This document shows, piece after piece, positions 45,330-54,129 of a stretch of DNA of 64,000 bases (within the stretch, counting starts at the first letter, position 1; each line of letters starts with the position of its first letter). Both the position numbers and the translations under genes were made by a program. The notes under the pieces are model-generated. The model searched no databases, was not told where the DNA came from, and worked only from the letters and a program-made list of their open reading frames with translations. The stretch spans positions 248,001 to 312,000 of the forward strand of contig CBIHOF010000002.1 of the NCBI GenBank assembly GCA_966211955.1, read 5' to 3'. Source of the DNA: Albitalea sp966211955. GTDB lineage: Bacteria; Pseudomonadota; Gammaproteobacteria; Burkholderiales; Burkholderiaceae_C.

Positions 45330-45671
45330 GTGACGCAGTATCTGATCTCGTTTGATGACGGCGCGATGGCCCATATCACGGATGACGAGTTGCCTGCCGT
45401 TGGCAATGCAGCGCACGCGGTGGCTCAGCAGGCGAAGGACGCTGGGGTATGGATCTATGGCTGCGGGGTTCGGCAGCAGCGGGCGAGCATCGTCGGCACC
45501 GATGGTGCGGTCTCCGAAGGGCCGTTGCCGGAGACCAAGGCCGTGATTGGCGGGTTCTGCATCGTTCAGGTGTCCACGCGCGAGGAGGCAATCGAATGGG
45601 CGGCCAAATTCGCGGTCGCCTGCAGGTGTGCTCAGGAGGTGCGGGAACTGATGGACGATCCGGAGGCTTGA
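45330..45671 (+). CDS. YCII-related domain protein
   Basis: 113 residues from a GTG at 45330 with AAAGGAGCAGCAAA upstream, the best RBS for this frame; the frame is open further upstream without a good start. YCII/DGPF-type ferredoxin-like fold: YLISFDDGAMAHI, AGVWIYGCGVRQQRASIVGTDGAVSEGPLPETKAVIGGFCIVQVSTREEAIEWAAKF pattern (GPxxE-K-x-IGGF). Small enzymes or regulators of unknown substrate, often next to ECF sigma genes, which is not the case here. 45672-45955 holds nothing visible. Confidence 0.75.
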   Translation: MTQYLISFDDGAMAHITDDELPAVGNAAHAVAQQAKDAGVWIYGCGVRQQRASIVGTDGAVSEGPLPETKAVIGGFCIVQVSTREEAIEWAAKFAVACRCAQEVRELMDDPEA

Positions 45672-45955
45672 CCACCGCGGCCTAGCGGTCGCCGAGCCTC
45701 GCTTGACTGCGACGTGTCGACCGATGGCCGGTCAGCTTGCAGACGATGCCGCGTACGTCTGTCCACGGCCATGAGCTGACGATGGCAACCATCGGCTCTA
45801 CGGGGGATCGGTGGATCGCCTTGCCTGCGGAGACTTTGGCAAACGATTCGCGACTCGCCGCTGCCTCGCCATAGGATCAGTACAACGCTGAAAGCGACTC
45901 ATCCCATCAGCCGGACCGGTGGCTCATCTCTGCGATCTCGACCAACCGCTCGACG

Positions 45956-46642
45956 TTACTTCGGGGTGACAGCCTTCTCGCCGCTCAGCTTGACGACGCC
46001 ATGCTTCGCCATCATGGTCAGCCCATTGACCAGGCGAGTGTCGACCCATTCCGAGTCCACACGACTGATCTTGAGAACGCCCCAGGTTGGATCAGGGCCA
46101 AAGCCGCCCCACACCTCGATGCGGCAATTCAACTGAGGCGCGTCGATGCCGGCCTTTATGGGCCGGACTGAATAGAACAGCGCGCCCCCCATGGGGAACA
46201 ACGCCTTTTGGCGCCACTTCTTGTACTGCGTCGGTGCGAATACCAGGGCCGGTCGGCTGGGATCGAGCGAGCTGAAGTCGGGCGCATCGCCGGGCGGCGG
46301 CGCCGGCAGGATGATCACTTTGCCGTCAAGTCCATTGGCGTGCAGCACCAGGGGCGCGCGCTCGGCAACGAGCCTGCTGATGTCGTCGAGCTTCCAGTTC
46401 ACCCACTCCTCGTCCGGTGCCTGTTCAGCCAGGCCGGGCTTTTTGGCGCTGGCCGTGACGAACACGATGTCGATCGCGGTCATCGGCGCCATAGCTTCGG
46501 CGTCTGACGCGCTGGCATCGGGCGCGGCTTTCGGGCAGGTCTCCCTGGTGCCGCCGTCGGCCGCCACAGCCGAAAGCGCGGCCGTCAGCGCCAGACTCAG
46601 AATTGAGGCGCGTCTCGCCGAGGCTAGGGACCAAGTCATCAT
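45956..46642 (-). CDS. Secreted hypothetical protein
   Basis: 228 residues with a signal peptide ending near AVAA. Features: TAIDIVFVTASAKKPGLAEQ, DDISRLVAERAPLVLHANGLDG, KVIILPAPPPGDAP and PALVFAPTQYKKWRQKALFPMGGALFYSV. I do not recognise the family. It starts 6 bp after the lipoprotein gene stop, so the two form an operon. Confidence 0.6.
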   Translation of the reverse strand: MMTWSLASARRASILSLALTAALSAVAADGGTRETCPKAAPDASASDAEAMAPMTAIDIVFVTASAKKPGLAEQAPDEEWVNWKLDDISRLVAERAPLVLHANGLDGKVIILPAPPPGDAPDFSSLDPSRPALVFAPTQYKKWRQKALFPMGGALFYSVRPIKAGIDAPQLNCRIEVWGGFGPDPTWGVLKISRVDSEWVDTRLVNGLTMMAKHGVVKLSGEKAVTPK

Positions 46643-46648
46643 GGAATC

Positions 46649-47236
46649 TCAGAGAAGTTGAATGGGAATCAGGGTCGGTGGAATCTCTTGGCCTTGCGCG
46701 TCGCGCGGCACCTTTCCGTTCAATGGAAGCAGGCCGTCGCGATCGAGTCCTCGAAGCACGTCGGCGGCCAAGCGTTCGGCGCGCTTGGCCGCGTCTTTCG
46801 GCACAACGCGCTGCCGGACCGCGTCATAGGGTGCGGCGCTTGCAAGAGTGCCCTTCCACACCAGCTTCCTGCTGCTCGCATCCCACAGCACCGCTTCGTA
46901 GCGGATATAGCCAGTCTGCTGGTACTGGCGAGTCAACACCAAGGCATGCGAGGCTGATCCGGCTGGTGATGCTTCAAACCACGATCGTTCCAGAGCCTTC
47001 AGGTCTTCAAACGGACGCCGTAGGGACACGATCTGAGTAGCTTCCAGTCCGTTTCGATGCAGCGTGTCGACAAAGAACTCGTACGCAGGCGACGTCAGCG
47101 CTGGATCATCGTTGCCCCAAGCGAAGACACGCACCGCGAAAAGCGGCCTCGATGTCGCAGTGAGCCGCTCAGTCGGCGCCTGGGCACAGGCGGTCAATGC
47201 CACTGCTATGGCAATCAGAATGGCACGACGATACAT
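46649..47236 (-). CDS. Putative lipoprotein
   Basis: 195 residues from ATG 47236. Lipobox LTAC at the end of MYRRAILIAIAVALTAC. Mature part: LFAVRVFAWGNDDPALTSPAYEFFVDTL, ALVLTRQYQQTGYIRYEAVLWDASSRKLVWKGTL and a helical end with AERLAADVLRGLDRDGLLP, resembling small outer-membrane-associated proteins of the DUF4136 kind in layout. Upstream gene of a two-gene operon with the secreted hypothetical protein. Confidence 0.6.
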   Translation of the reverse strand: MYRRAILIAIAVALTACAQAPTERLTATSRPLFAVRVFAWGNDDPALTSPAYEFFVDTLHRNGLEATQIVSLRRPFEDLKALERSWFEASPAGSASHALVLTRQYQQTGYIRYEAVLWDASSRKLVWKGTLASAAPYDAVRQRVVPKDAAKRAERLAADVLRGLDRDGLLPLNGKVPRDAQGQEIPPTLIPIQLL

Positions 47237-47915
47237 TGCGCGCGATTGTATGGACGACGGCCACCGCATGCCGTGAACGAATTAACGAGTCGCTCACATC
47301 GGCGGCAACCTGACGCGTCATCGCATCAATGCGATCTCGCGAGAGGCTCTTACTTCTGGCTTCTTACTATGTTGCTGCGTTGCTGCGGCTCGCAGCAAGG
47401 CTTCGATGTCGTCGCGCGGACAGTGCGCGCTTCTGCGTTCCCTTCCCAGCTCGACGTAGACGTCGTTGATGAGTGTTGCAACGGGCGTGTGGCGGCGGAT
47501 GATCGAAGTGACGCTCGAGGGTAGGTGGAGTCGAACCGGACAGGCTCTGTGCCCAGTCATGGGGGTGACCGAGTCGCAGCCGCAGGATTGCTTGCGACTG
47601 GCGGTGAGTGTCAATCGCCCAGGCCCCGCCCGGCCACTGACTGTCCGCGTGGATTCGAATCGACACGGTGTCCGGTTCGGAATGACGCGTGACCTCTGCC
47701 GGCCCATCACAAGGCGCATGACCGGGCGCAAACCAAGGGGTGGGTCGTGTGCCGACACTGACCTGCCTCACGGTCAGTGCCTCCGAAGTGAATTGATGTG
47801 CGCGAGGCCGAGAGCGCGAAGGAACTCCGCATAGCTCGCCAGGAGTTGTGCAGAGCGTCCTAACTGGGTCGGGGCGAGTAATTTCTGATCAGTTCGGCGT
47901 GAACTTGCTTGCGGC
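47237..47915. other. 679-bp stretch without a recognisable gene
   Basis: Several short frames exist on both strands, but none has an RBS, family resemblance or a codon pattern that stands out. One minus-strand segment (around 47318-47470) translates as HTPVATLINDVYVELGRERR..., which looks more protein-like than the rest and may be a decayed gene end. No RNA gene or array was seen. Confidence 0.5.
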
Positions 47916-48398
47916 TTAGTGAACCCGAAGCACCTCAAACTGCTGTCGGATTGGAGCCACCTGTATCGACACCTCATCACCTTCGCATTTACCCAGCATG
48001 GCCCTGCCCAAAGGGGCTTCGCTGCTGATGACCTGAACGAGCTGAGCGCCGCTGACCAACTTCATGCTGCCTCCATCCGGACCGAGAAAGAGCTGATGCT
48101 GCTTGTCGTCGGAATCGACCAGGCAGACCAGCGCGCCGAGCTGTATACCTTTGCTGGCGTCGTAGGGGCGCGGGCGGAATTGGCGCCAATTGGCCATCGC
48201 CTGGCGGATGGCTTCGGCGCGACGAGCTTGGCCGATGGCCAGGTAGGCGGCTTCGAGTCCCAATGTGTCGTATTTGTTTTCGGCGATGTTTTCTTCGTGA
48301 GTCGCCGTTTCATGGGCCGCCCGCATTGCCTGTTCGGCTTGCAGCAGGTCTTCGGCGAGCCGTTCCAGCACCTGCTGCTGCAGCAAGGATTTATCCAT
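47916..48398 (-). CDS. GreA/GreB-family transcription elongation factor
   Basis: 160 residues from ATG 48398 (MDKSLLQQQVLERLAEDLLQ). N-terminal helical coiled-coil part with HEENIAENKYDTLGLEAAYLAIGQARR, then the GreA/GreB C-terminal FKBP-like domain (IQLGALVCLVDSDDKQHQLFLGP, ISSEAPLGRAMLGKCEGDEVSI). This is the shorter GreAB-like branch of proteobacteria, distinct from housekeeping GreA and GreB. It would bind RNA polymerase's secondary channel; whether it stimulates transcript cleavage is unknown. Confidence 0.8.
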   Translation of the reverse strand: MDKSLLQQQVLERLAEDLLQAEQAMRAAHETATHEENIAENKYDTLGLEAAYLAIGQARRAEAIRQAMANWRQFRPRPYDASKGIQLGALVCLVDSDDKQHQLFLGPDGGSMKLVSGAQLVQVISSEAPLGRAMLGKCEGDEVSIQVAPIRQQFEVLRVH

Positions 48399-48666
48399 GA
48401 TGAAAGGTCGGCATCTCGAACAAGCGGGGGTCAGGTTTTGGATTGTGAAGGACTCCACCAGCCTTCGACGCTTCTGTTGGCTGCGGGTTAACTTCAGCTA
48501 TGGGCAGTGTCCTGTCGCCCATTTCCGTGCATCGAACGGCAGGAACTGGCCGACCGCCAGAGGCCATGAACGGCCGCTTATCGGATACGAAACGCGTGGA
48601 GCCGAGGCATGTCTGTCGGACAGCTCCGGAGAACCGCGAATGGCAGCTGAGGGTCGATGACGGACT

Positions 48667-48927
48667 TCACCTCGCCCAAACATCGACCACAGCCCTCACC
48701 ACCGCCATCGCTTGCTTCCTGTCCTTGGTCGACAACCCCGCCAGCGAATTCCTCACATCCTCGAATTCGTCCATCCCGCGCGGACTCGCTGCTCCAAGCA
48801 GTATCCCCACCGGCTCCCCCAACGCTTCCGCCAATGCGAGCAGCCGCATCAACGAAGGCAGCGTCGCCCCGCGCTCAAACCGACTGATCGTCTCCGGCTC
48901 TTTCGAGTAAATCACCCAAGAGTCCAT
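48667..48927 (-). pseudogene. N-terminally truncated XRE-family regulator
   Basis: 86 residues. ETISRFERGATLPSLMRLLALAEALGEPVGILLG is the recognition helix and C-terminal half of a HTH_3 domain, followed by an extra helix (TKDRKQAMAVVRAVVDVW). The first two HTH helices (normally about 30 residues with the R-x-G-x-S-Q-E-x-L pattern) are missing; the reading frame before it (MDSWVIYSKEP) is unrelated. Either a gene remnant or a start lost to a frameshift. It is divergent from the Tlde1-like gene. Confidence 0.6.
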
Positions 48928-49013
48928 GGTGGTACTACCTTGAGAGGATGCCTTTCTGACCTTGCGTGTCTAGACTCGCGCCCCACACGAACAACATCAC
49001 CGGGGGATGCGAC

Positions 49014-49381
49014 ATGCCTTGGACCTACTCACAATCAACCGGCGAGCTTCGCCGCAGCGGCATCCTGGTTGGGACAGGCTATTCAGGCGCAGGAGCCAAC
49101 GCCGCGAGTGGCCGCAACAATCCGTCGATGGAGAACATTCCGAATCACGGACCCATCCCGACGGGGCAGTATCAAATCAGTGCTGCCTACAACCACCCAC
49201 AGAAGGGGCCCATGTCGATGACTATCACGCCGGTTGGCCACAACGCGCTCGGGCGCTCCGGTTTCATGATCCATGGCAACACGCACAGAACAACGCCTCG
49301 CAAGGTTGCATCATCCTGGGGCCGACGCTGCGTCATCAGGTCGCGACAAGCAATGACAACTCGCTGACGGTGCAGCCGTGA
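49014..49381 (+). pseudogene. Tlde1-like (DUF2778) L,D-transpeptidase-type T6SS effector, frameshifted
   Basis: From ATG 49014 the frame reads MPWTYSQSTGELRRSGILVG, YSGAGANAASGRNNPSMENIPNHGPIPTGQYQI and GRSGFMIHGNTH, the DUF2778 pattern. It then leaves the family sequence at about 49290. The missing catalytic part NNASQGCIILGP appears in the -1 frame and runs to a TGA at 49379-49381. One lost base near 49285-49292 explains this. Active effectors of this kind attack peptidoglycan tetrapeptides; with the Cys out of frame the visible product would lack activity. A sequencing error is the main alternative. Confidence 0.72.
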
Positions 49382-49923
49382 AGCGCGTCCTTTCCTTTGC
49401 CTGGCTCATCCTTCTCGCCTGCTCGATCTCGGCGCAAGCAAGGCCTCGACTCGATATCGCCGCCGTCGAAGCTGAGCTGGCAAGCGGCACCCCACAGGCC
49501 GTTCTCGAAAAGTACTTCGACTGTGCCAAGTACGAAGGCACCGCCTACGAGGGTATCGCCACGGGCCGCATCGACTGGGTCCGCCTGGCCGAACGCATGC
49601 TCGCTCACTCCGACGCCTGCTACACCGAAGGCATCCAGTCGGCGCTCGGGTCAGCCATGCAGCGCAAGCCGCGCAACGTCTTGCCTTTGGTTGGCAAGAC
49701 CGATGCGCTGAGCGCCGAGCACATCTGCCTGCCCTTCATTTCGTCCGAGCAACCCATTGCGTCGCAGCTGGCCCAAGTGCGCCGCTCGCGGCGTGCGATC
49801 CAGGAAGTCCGCACGCCTGTTGCCCAAAAGAGCGCCTGCCTGCAATTCATTCGCCCGGTGGAGTCCCGGCTGAAGGACGAAGCGCGCAGCGCCGCCCCGC
49901 CCGATCAATCAACCCATCGTTGA
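49378..49923 (+). CDS. Putative periplasmic immunity protein for the Tlde1-like effector
   Basis: 181 residues from a GTG at 49378 that overlaps the effector stop in the restored frame (GTGA), the coupling expected of an effector-immunity pair. Signal peptide (LSFAWLILLACSISAQA) sends it to the periplasm, where Tlde1 toxins act. Four mature Cys (FDCAKYEG, SDACYTEG, EHICLPF, KSACLQF) could form two disulfides. The Tldi-type assignment rests on position, export and size; I did not recognise a strong sequence signature. Confidence 0.6.
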   Translation: MKRVLSFAWLILLACSISAQARPRLDIAAVEAELASGTPQAVLEKYFDCAKYEGTAYEGIATGRIDWVRLAERMLAHSDACYTEGIQSALGSAMQRKPRNVLPLVGKTDALSAEHICLPFISSEQPIASQLAQVRRSRRAIQEVRTPVAQKSACLQFIRPVESRLKDEARSAAPPDQSTHR

Positions 49924-50043
49924 ATCCGCAAGCGCCCCGCCCAGGCGTGGGGCGTGAGCCCGTCCGGGCGGCGGCGCCTGTCTCACCCCCTGACACTGGT
50001 TTCATCCAATGCAAACCATCGGGCAGGGTGTCACCATCTCCCC

Positions 50044-51936
50044 ATGCACCCCCGCCCCGCCCACACCGGCAAGATCGTCACCGCCGCTGAGGCCGTGCGC
50101 CTCATCCACGACAACGACACCGTGGCCACCGGCGGCTTCGTCGGCATTGGCTTCGCCGAAGGCATCGCCATCGCGCTGGAACACCACTTCCTCGCCGCCC
50201 AGGAAGAAACCGGCACCGGCTCCCCGCGCGACCTCACGCTTGTCTACGCCGCCGGCCAGGGCGACGGCAAGTCCCGCGGCCTCAATCACTTCGGCCACCC
50301 GGGGCTCGTCAAGCGCGTCGTCGGCGGCCACTGGGGGCTCGTGCCCAAGCTGCAGGCGCTCGCCGTCAACAACGAGATCGAGGCCTACAACCTGCCGCAG
50401 GGCGTCATCGCGCACATGTTCCGCGACATCGCCGCCGGCAAGCCGGGCACGTTGAGCCGCGTGGGGCTGGGCACCTTCGTCGACCCGCGGCATGGCGGCG
50501 GCAAGGTCAACGAGCGCACGCGCGACGAGCTCGTGCGGCTGATGGAGATCGATGGCGAAGAGGTGCTGTTCTACAAGGCCTTCCCGATCGACGTGGGCAT
50601 CATCCGTGCGACCACGGCCGATGCGGACGGCAACCTCACGATGGAGCGCGAAGCGCTGACGCTGGAAGCCTTGGCCATCGCGATGGCGGCGCACAACAGC
50701 GGCGGCATCGTCATTGCGCAGGTGGAGCGCATCGCCGAGCGCGGCTCGCTCAACCCGCGGCAGGTCAAGATCCCCGGCGTGCTGGTGGATTGCGTGGTGG
50801 TGGCCGAAAAGCCCGAACACCACATGCAGACCTTCGTCACGCCCTACAACGCGGCCTATGCGGGCGAGATCCGCGTGCCCATGGATTCGTTCACGCCGCT
50901 GCCGCTCACCGAGCGCAAGGTGATCGCGCGTCGCGCGGCGATGGCGCTGCATCGCAACGCGGTGGTCAACCTCGGCATCGGCATGCCCGAAGGCGTGGCC
51001 GACGTGGCGGCAGAAGAGAAGGTGATCGACCTGCTCACGCTCACCGCGGAGCCGGGCGTGATCGGCGGCATCCCGGCCAGCGGCCTCAACTTCGGCGCGG
51101 CGGTGAACACGCAGGCCATCATCGACCAGCCCAACCAGTTCGATTTCTACGACGGCGGCGGGCTCGATCTTGCCGTGCTGGGCCTCGCGCAAGTGGATCG
51201 GCACGGCAACCTCAACGTGAGCAAGTTCGGGCCGCGGCTGGCGGGCGCGGGTGGCTTCATCAACATCAGCCAGAACGCGAAGTCGGTGGTGTTCGTGGGC
51301 ACCTTCACGGCCTGCGACCTGGACGTGTGCATCGCCGATGGCCGCGTCACCATCGTGCACGAGGGCACGATGAAGAAGTTCGTGCAGGAGGTGGAGCACC
51401 GCACCTTCAGCGGCGAGATGGCGCGCAAGCGCAGCCAGCCGGTGCTGTACGTGACGGAGCGCTGCGTGTTCCGCCTGGTCGATGAAGGCCTGGAGCTGAT
51501 CGAGATCGCGCCGGGCATCGACCTGGAGCGCCACATCCTCACGCAGATGGATTTCACGCCATCCATCAGCCCGCAACTGAAGCTGATGGATGCGGCGCTC
51601 TTCGCCGATGCGGCGATGGACCTGCGCGAGCGCATGCTCGATGTGCCGCTTGCCGAGCGCATCGAATACGACGAACGCGGGCACGTGCTGTTCATCAACT
51701 TCGAAGGCATGTCGGTGGATTCGGCGGAGCAGGTCGCCGCGATCGAACACGAGGTCTCAGCCCGCGTGGAGCCGCTGAAGCGCCGCGTGGACGTGGTCGT
51801 CAACTACGACCACTTCAGCATCCGCCCGGAGTTGATGGATGCGTACGGCGCGATGGTGCTGCGGCTCACCGAGCGCTTCTACGGCAAGGTGACGCGGTAT
51901 GCGGCGAGCGGCTTCGTCAAGGCGCGGCTGGGCTAG
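50044..51936 (+). CDS. Acyl-CoA:acetate/3-ketoacid CoA-transferase, fused alpha-beta type
   Basis: 630 residues from ATG 50044. N-terminal CoA-transferase half: VTAAEAVRLIHDNDTVATGGFVGIGFAEGIAIAL, PQGVIAHMFRDIAAGKPG and GLGTFVDPRHGGGKVN. Second half: VVNLGIGMPEGVADVAAEE and the active-site Glu in LTAEPGVIGGIPASG. This matches YdiF/propionate-CoA-transferase-type enzymes (about 520-530 residues), plus a C-terminal extension of about 110 residues (LKLMDAALFADAAMDLRER onward). Likely exchanges CoA between short-chain acids such as acetoacetate or acetate. 51937-52179 is empty. Confidence 0.87.
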   Translation: MHPRPAHTGKIVTAAEAVRLIHDNDTVATGGFVGIGFAEGIAIALEHHFLAAQEETGTGSPRDLTLVYAAGQGDGKSRGLNHFGHPGLVKRVVGGHWGLVPKLQALAVNNEIEAYNLPQGVIAHMFRDIAAGKPGTLSRVGLGTFVDPRHGGGKVNERTRDELVRLMEIDGEEVLFYKAFPIDVGIIRATTADADGNLTMEREALTLEALAIAMAAHNSGGIVIAQVERIAERGSLNPRQVKIPGVLVDCVVVAEKPEHHMQTFVTPYNAAYAGEIRVPMDSFTPLPLTERKVIARRAAMALHRNAVVNLGIGMPEGVADVAAEEKVIDLLTLTAEPGVIGGIPASGLNFGAAVNTQAIIDQPNQFDFYDGGGLDLAVLGLAQVDRHGNLNVSKFGPRLAGAGGFINISQNAKSVVFVGTFTACDLDVCIADGRVTIVHEGTMKKFVQEVEHRTFSGEMARKRSQPVLYVTERCVFRLVDEGLELIEIAPGIDLERHILTQMDFTPSISPQLKLMDAALFADAAMDLRERMLDVPLAERIEYDERGHVLFINFEGMSVDSAEQVAAIEHEVSARVEPLKRRVDVVVNYDHFSIRPELMDAYGAMVLRLTERFYGKVTRYAASGFVKARLG

Positions 51937-52179
51937 AAGGGCGCAGCACGGTACTGCCGAGCTGCCTCGTGCAAGGTCAGCCGACCGTCAGCGCGTCTTT
52001 GCAAGCGGATGTTCCAGCACCGGGGTTTCCACGCTGATGCGCGCTTGACGCGCTCCACACAATGCCCCCTCGGGTTGCGGCTTGCACGACCTGCATGCGG
52101 CGCCCGATCCCATCCACCAGACGCCGCCACGCCCACACCATGGGCGCGAAGGCAGCGCATCGCCGACCAGGAGAGACCC

Positions 52180-54120
52180 ATGAAGACGGGACTGGCTGCC
52201 ATCGCCGCAGCCGTGCTTGCATCCATCACCGCCGGTGCCAGCGCCGGCATGCCCTACCCGCACGCGGGCACGCCGCAGCCGCAGGACGCGGGTGCCTTGT
52301 CGCTTGCGCGCAGCACCAGCACGATGACCGTGACCGTCGCGCTCAAGCTGCGGCAGACCGACGAACTCGAGCGCCTGGTGCGCGACCTGCACACGCCGGG
52401 CCACGCGAGCTTTCATCGCTTCCTCACGCCCGCGCAATTCCAGGAGCGCTTCGCGCCCTCGCACGACACGGTGGACCAGGCAATCGCGCACTTTCGCCAG
52501 GCCGGCCTGAGCGCCACGCTCGAAGCCGGCAGCCTGCTGCGCGTGACGGGCTCGACGGCCGCGATGGAGAAGGCCTTCAACGTGCAGCTGCATGCCTTCG
52601 ACGTGCCCGCGCATGGCAAGAGCGGGGGCTACCGCTTCCACGCGCCGGTGGGTGAGCCGAGCGTGTCGTCGGCTGCGGTGGCGAGCAAGGTCGAAGCCAT
52701 CATCGGCCTGGACGACCGGCCACGCTTCCGCCCGCACCTGCGCAAGCCGGCGATCGCGCAGGCCTCGAACGCGATGGCGCGTGCCTTGCGCGCCCCGTCA
52801 GTGAATGCCGGCAACGACCCGGGCAACTGGACGGTGGCCGACCTCGCGCAGTACTACAACGTGCAGCCGCTGTACGACAAGGGCGTGCATGGCGAAGGCC
52901 GCACCATCGGCATCGTCACCCTCGCGTCGATGACGCCGAGCGATGCCTTCGCCTACTGGAACAGCCTGGGCCTGGCCACCAACCCGAAGCGGCTGAAGAT
53001 CGTCGACGTGGACGGTGGCCCGGGCGTGCCCAGCGACGATTCGGGCTCCGTTGAAACCACGCTCGACGTCGAGCAGTCGGGCGGCATCGCACCGGGGGCC
53101 AAGGTCATCGTCTACCAGGCGCCCAACACCGACCAGGGCTTCATCGATGCCTTCGTCAAGGCCATCAACGACAACACGGCCGACAGCATCTCGGTGAGCT
53201 GGGGCCTGTGGGAGTGGTTCGACACGCAGTCGCAGGTGAACGTGCCGGGCAAGAAGAACACGGTGGACGCACTGCATGCGTACAACAACCTCTTCCTGCA
53301 GGCGGCAGTGCAAGGGCAATCGCTGTTCGCCGCATCGGGCGACGACGGCGCCTATGACGTGAACAACCCCGGCATCGCGCCGGTGCCCGACTACAGCAAG
53401 ACGCTGAGCGTGGATTCGCCTTCGTCGTCGCCGTGGATCACCTCCGCCGGCGGCACCACGCTGCCGGGCGAGCAGCTCTACAGCGGCGGCACGGTCACCA
53501 TCAACATTCCGCATGAACGGGTGTGGGGCTGGGATTACCTCACCGACCTGTGCGCCTCGCTCGGCTACGACCCGGTGTCCTGCGGCATCTTCCCGGCCGG
53601 CGGCGGCGGCGGCGTGAGCGCCTATGTGCCGATGCCGTTCTACCAGGAGTGGGTGACGGGCACCCGCCGCACCGAGCCCGGGCAGACATTGACGGACAAC
53701 ACCACCACGCCGCCGTCCGCGGTGGTCACGCTGCCGGGCAACTACCGCGGCCGCAACGTGCCGGACGTGTCGCTCAATGCCGACCCGAACACCGGGTACA
53801 TCGTGGCCTACACGTCGGACAGTTCCGGCTTCGGCATCACCAACTACTACGGCGGCACCAGCTTCGTCGCGCCGCAGCTCAACGGCATCACCGCGCTGCT
53901 CGGGCAACGGGTGAAGGGGCGCATCGGCCTCTTGAACGTGCCGCTGTATGCGATTGCCGCGACGCCCTTCGCCTACGGCAACCCGTATGCGCCGCTGCGT
54001 GACATCAAGAGCGGCAACAACTGGTTCTACAAGGGCCGCGCGGGGTATGACCAGGGCAGTGGGGTGGGCACCCTGGACGTGAACAACCTCGCGCAGGCGC
54101 TGCTGCTGCTTGGGTATTGA
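52180..54120 (+). CDS. Secreted serine-carboxyl peptidase (sedolisin, S53)
   Basis: 646 residues; ATG 52180 with CAGGAGAGACCC upstream; signal peptide ending ASA. Activation prodomain about 40-185 (LVRDLHTPGHASFHRFLTPAQFQERFAPS). Catalytic domain: E292 and D296 in VETTLDVEQSGG, oxyanion Asp388 in FAASGDDGAYD and nucleophile Ser561 in YGGTSFVAPQLNG. C-terminal calcium-site sequence RDIKSGNN and GVGTLDVNNLA. Pro-kumamolisin family; acid-active extracellular proteolysis. Confidence 0.92.
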   Translation: MKTGLAAIAAAVLASITAGASAGMPYPHAGTPQPQDAGALSLARSTSTMTVTVALKLRQTDELERLVRDLHTPGHASFHRFLTPAQFQERFAPSHDTVDQAIAHFRQAGLSATLEAGSLLRVTGSTAAMEKAFNVQLHAFDVPAHGKSGGYRFHAPVGEPSVSSAAVASKVEAIIGLDDRPRFRPHLRKPAIAQASNAMARALRAPSVNAGNDPGNWTVADLAQYYNVQPLYDKGVHGEGRTIGIVTLASMTPSDAFAYWNSLGLATNPKRLKIVDVDGGPGVPSDDSGSVETTLDVEQSGGIAPGAKVIVYQAPNTDQGFIDAFVKAINDNTADSISVSWGLWEWFDTQSQVNVPGKKNTVDALHAYNNLFLQAAVQGQSLFAASGDDGAYDVNNPGIAPVPDYSKTLSVDSPSSSPWITSAGGTTLPGEQLYSGGTVTINIPHERVWGWDYLTDLCASLGYDPVSCGIFPAGGGGGVSAYVPMPFYQEWVTGTRRTEPGQTLTDNTTTPPSAVVTLPGNYRGRNVPDVSLNADPNTGYIVAYTSDSSGFGITNYYGGTSFVAPQLNGITALLGQRVKGRIGLLNVPLYAIAATPFAYGNPYAPLRDIKSGNNWFYKGRAGYDQGSGVGTLDVNNLAQALLLLGY

Positions 54121-54129
54121 CGCTGGCGC

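Noticed and set aside
47318..47758. Possible 146-residue minus-strand gene
   Set aside because: No RBS, mixed composition and no recognisable family; only a short stretch looks protein-like, so it is not called as a gene.
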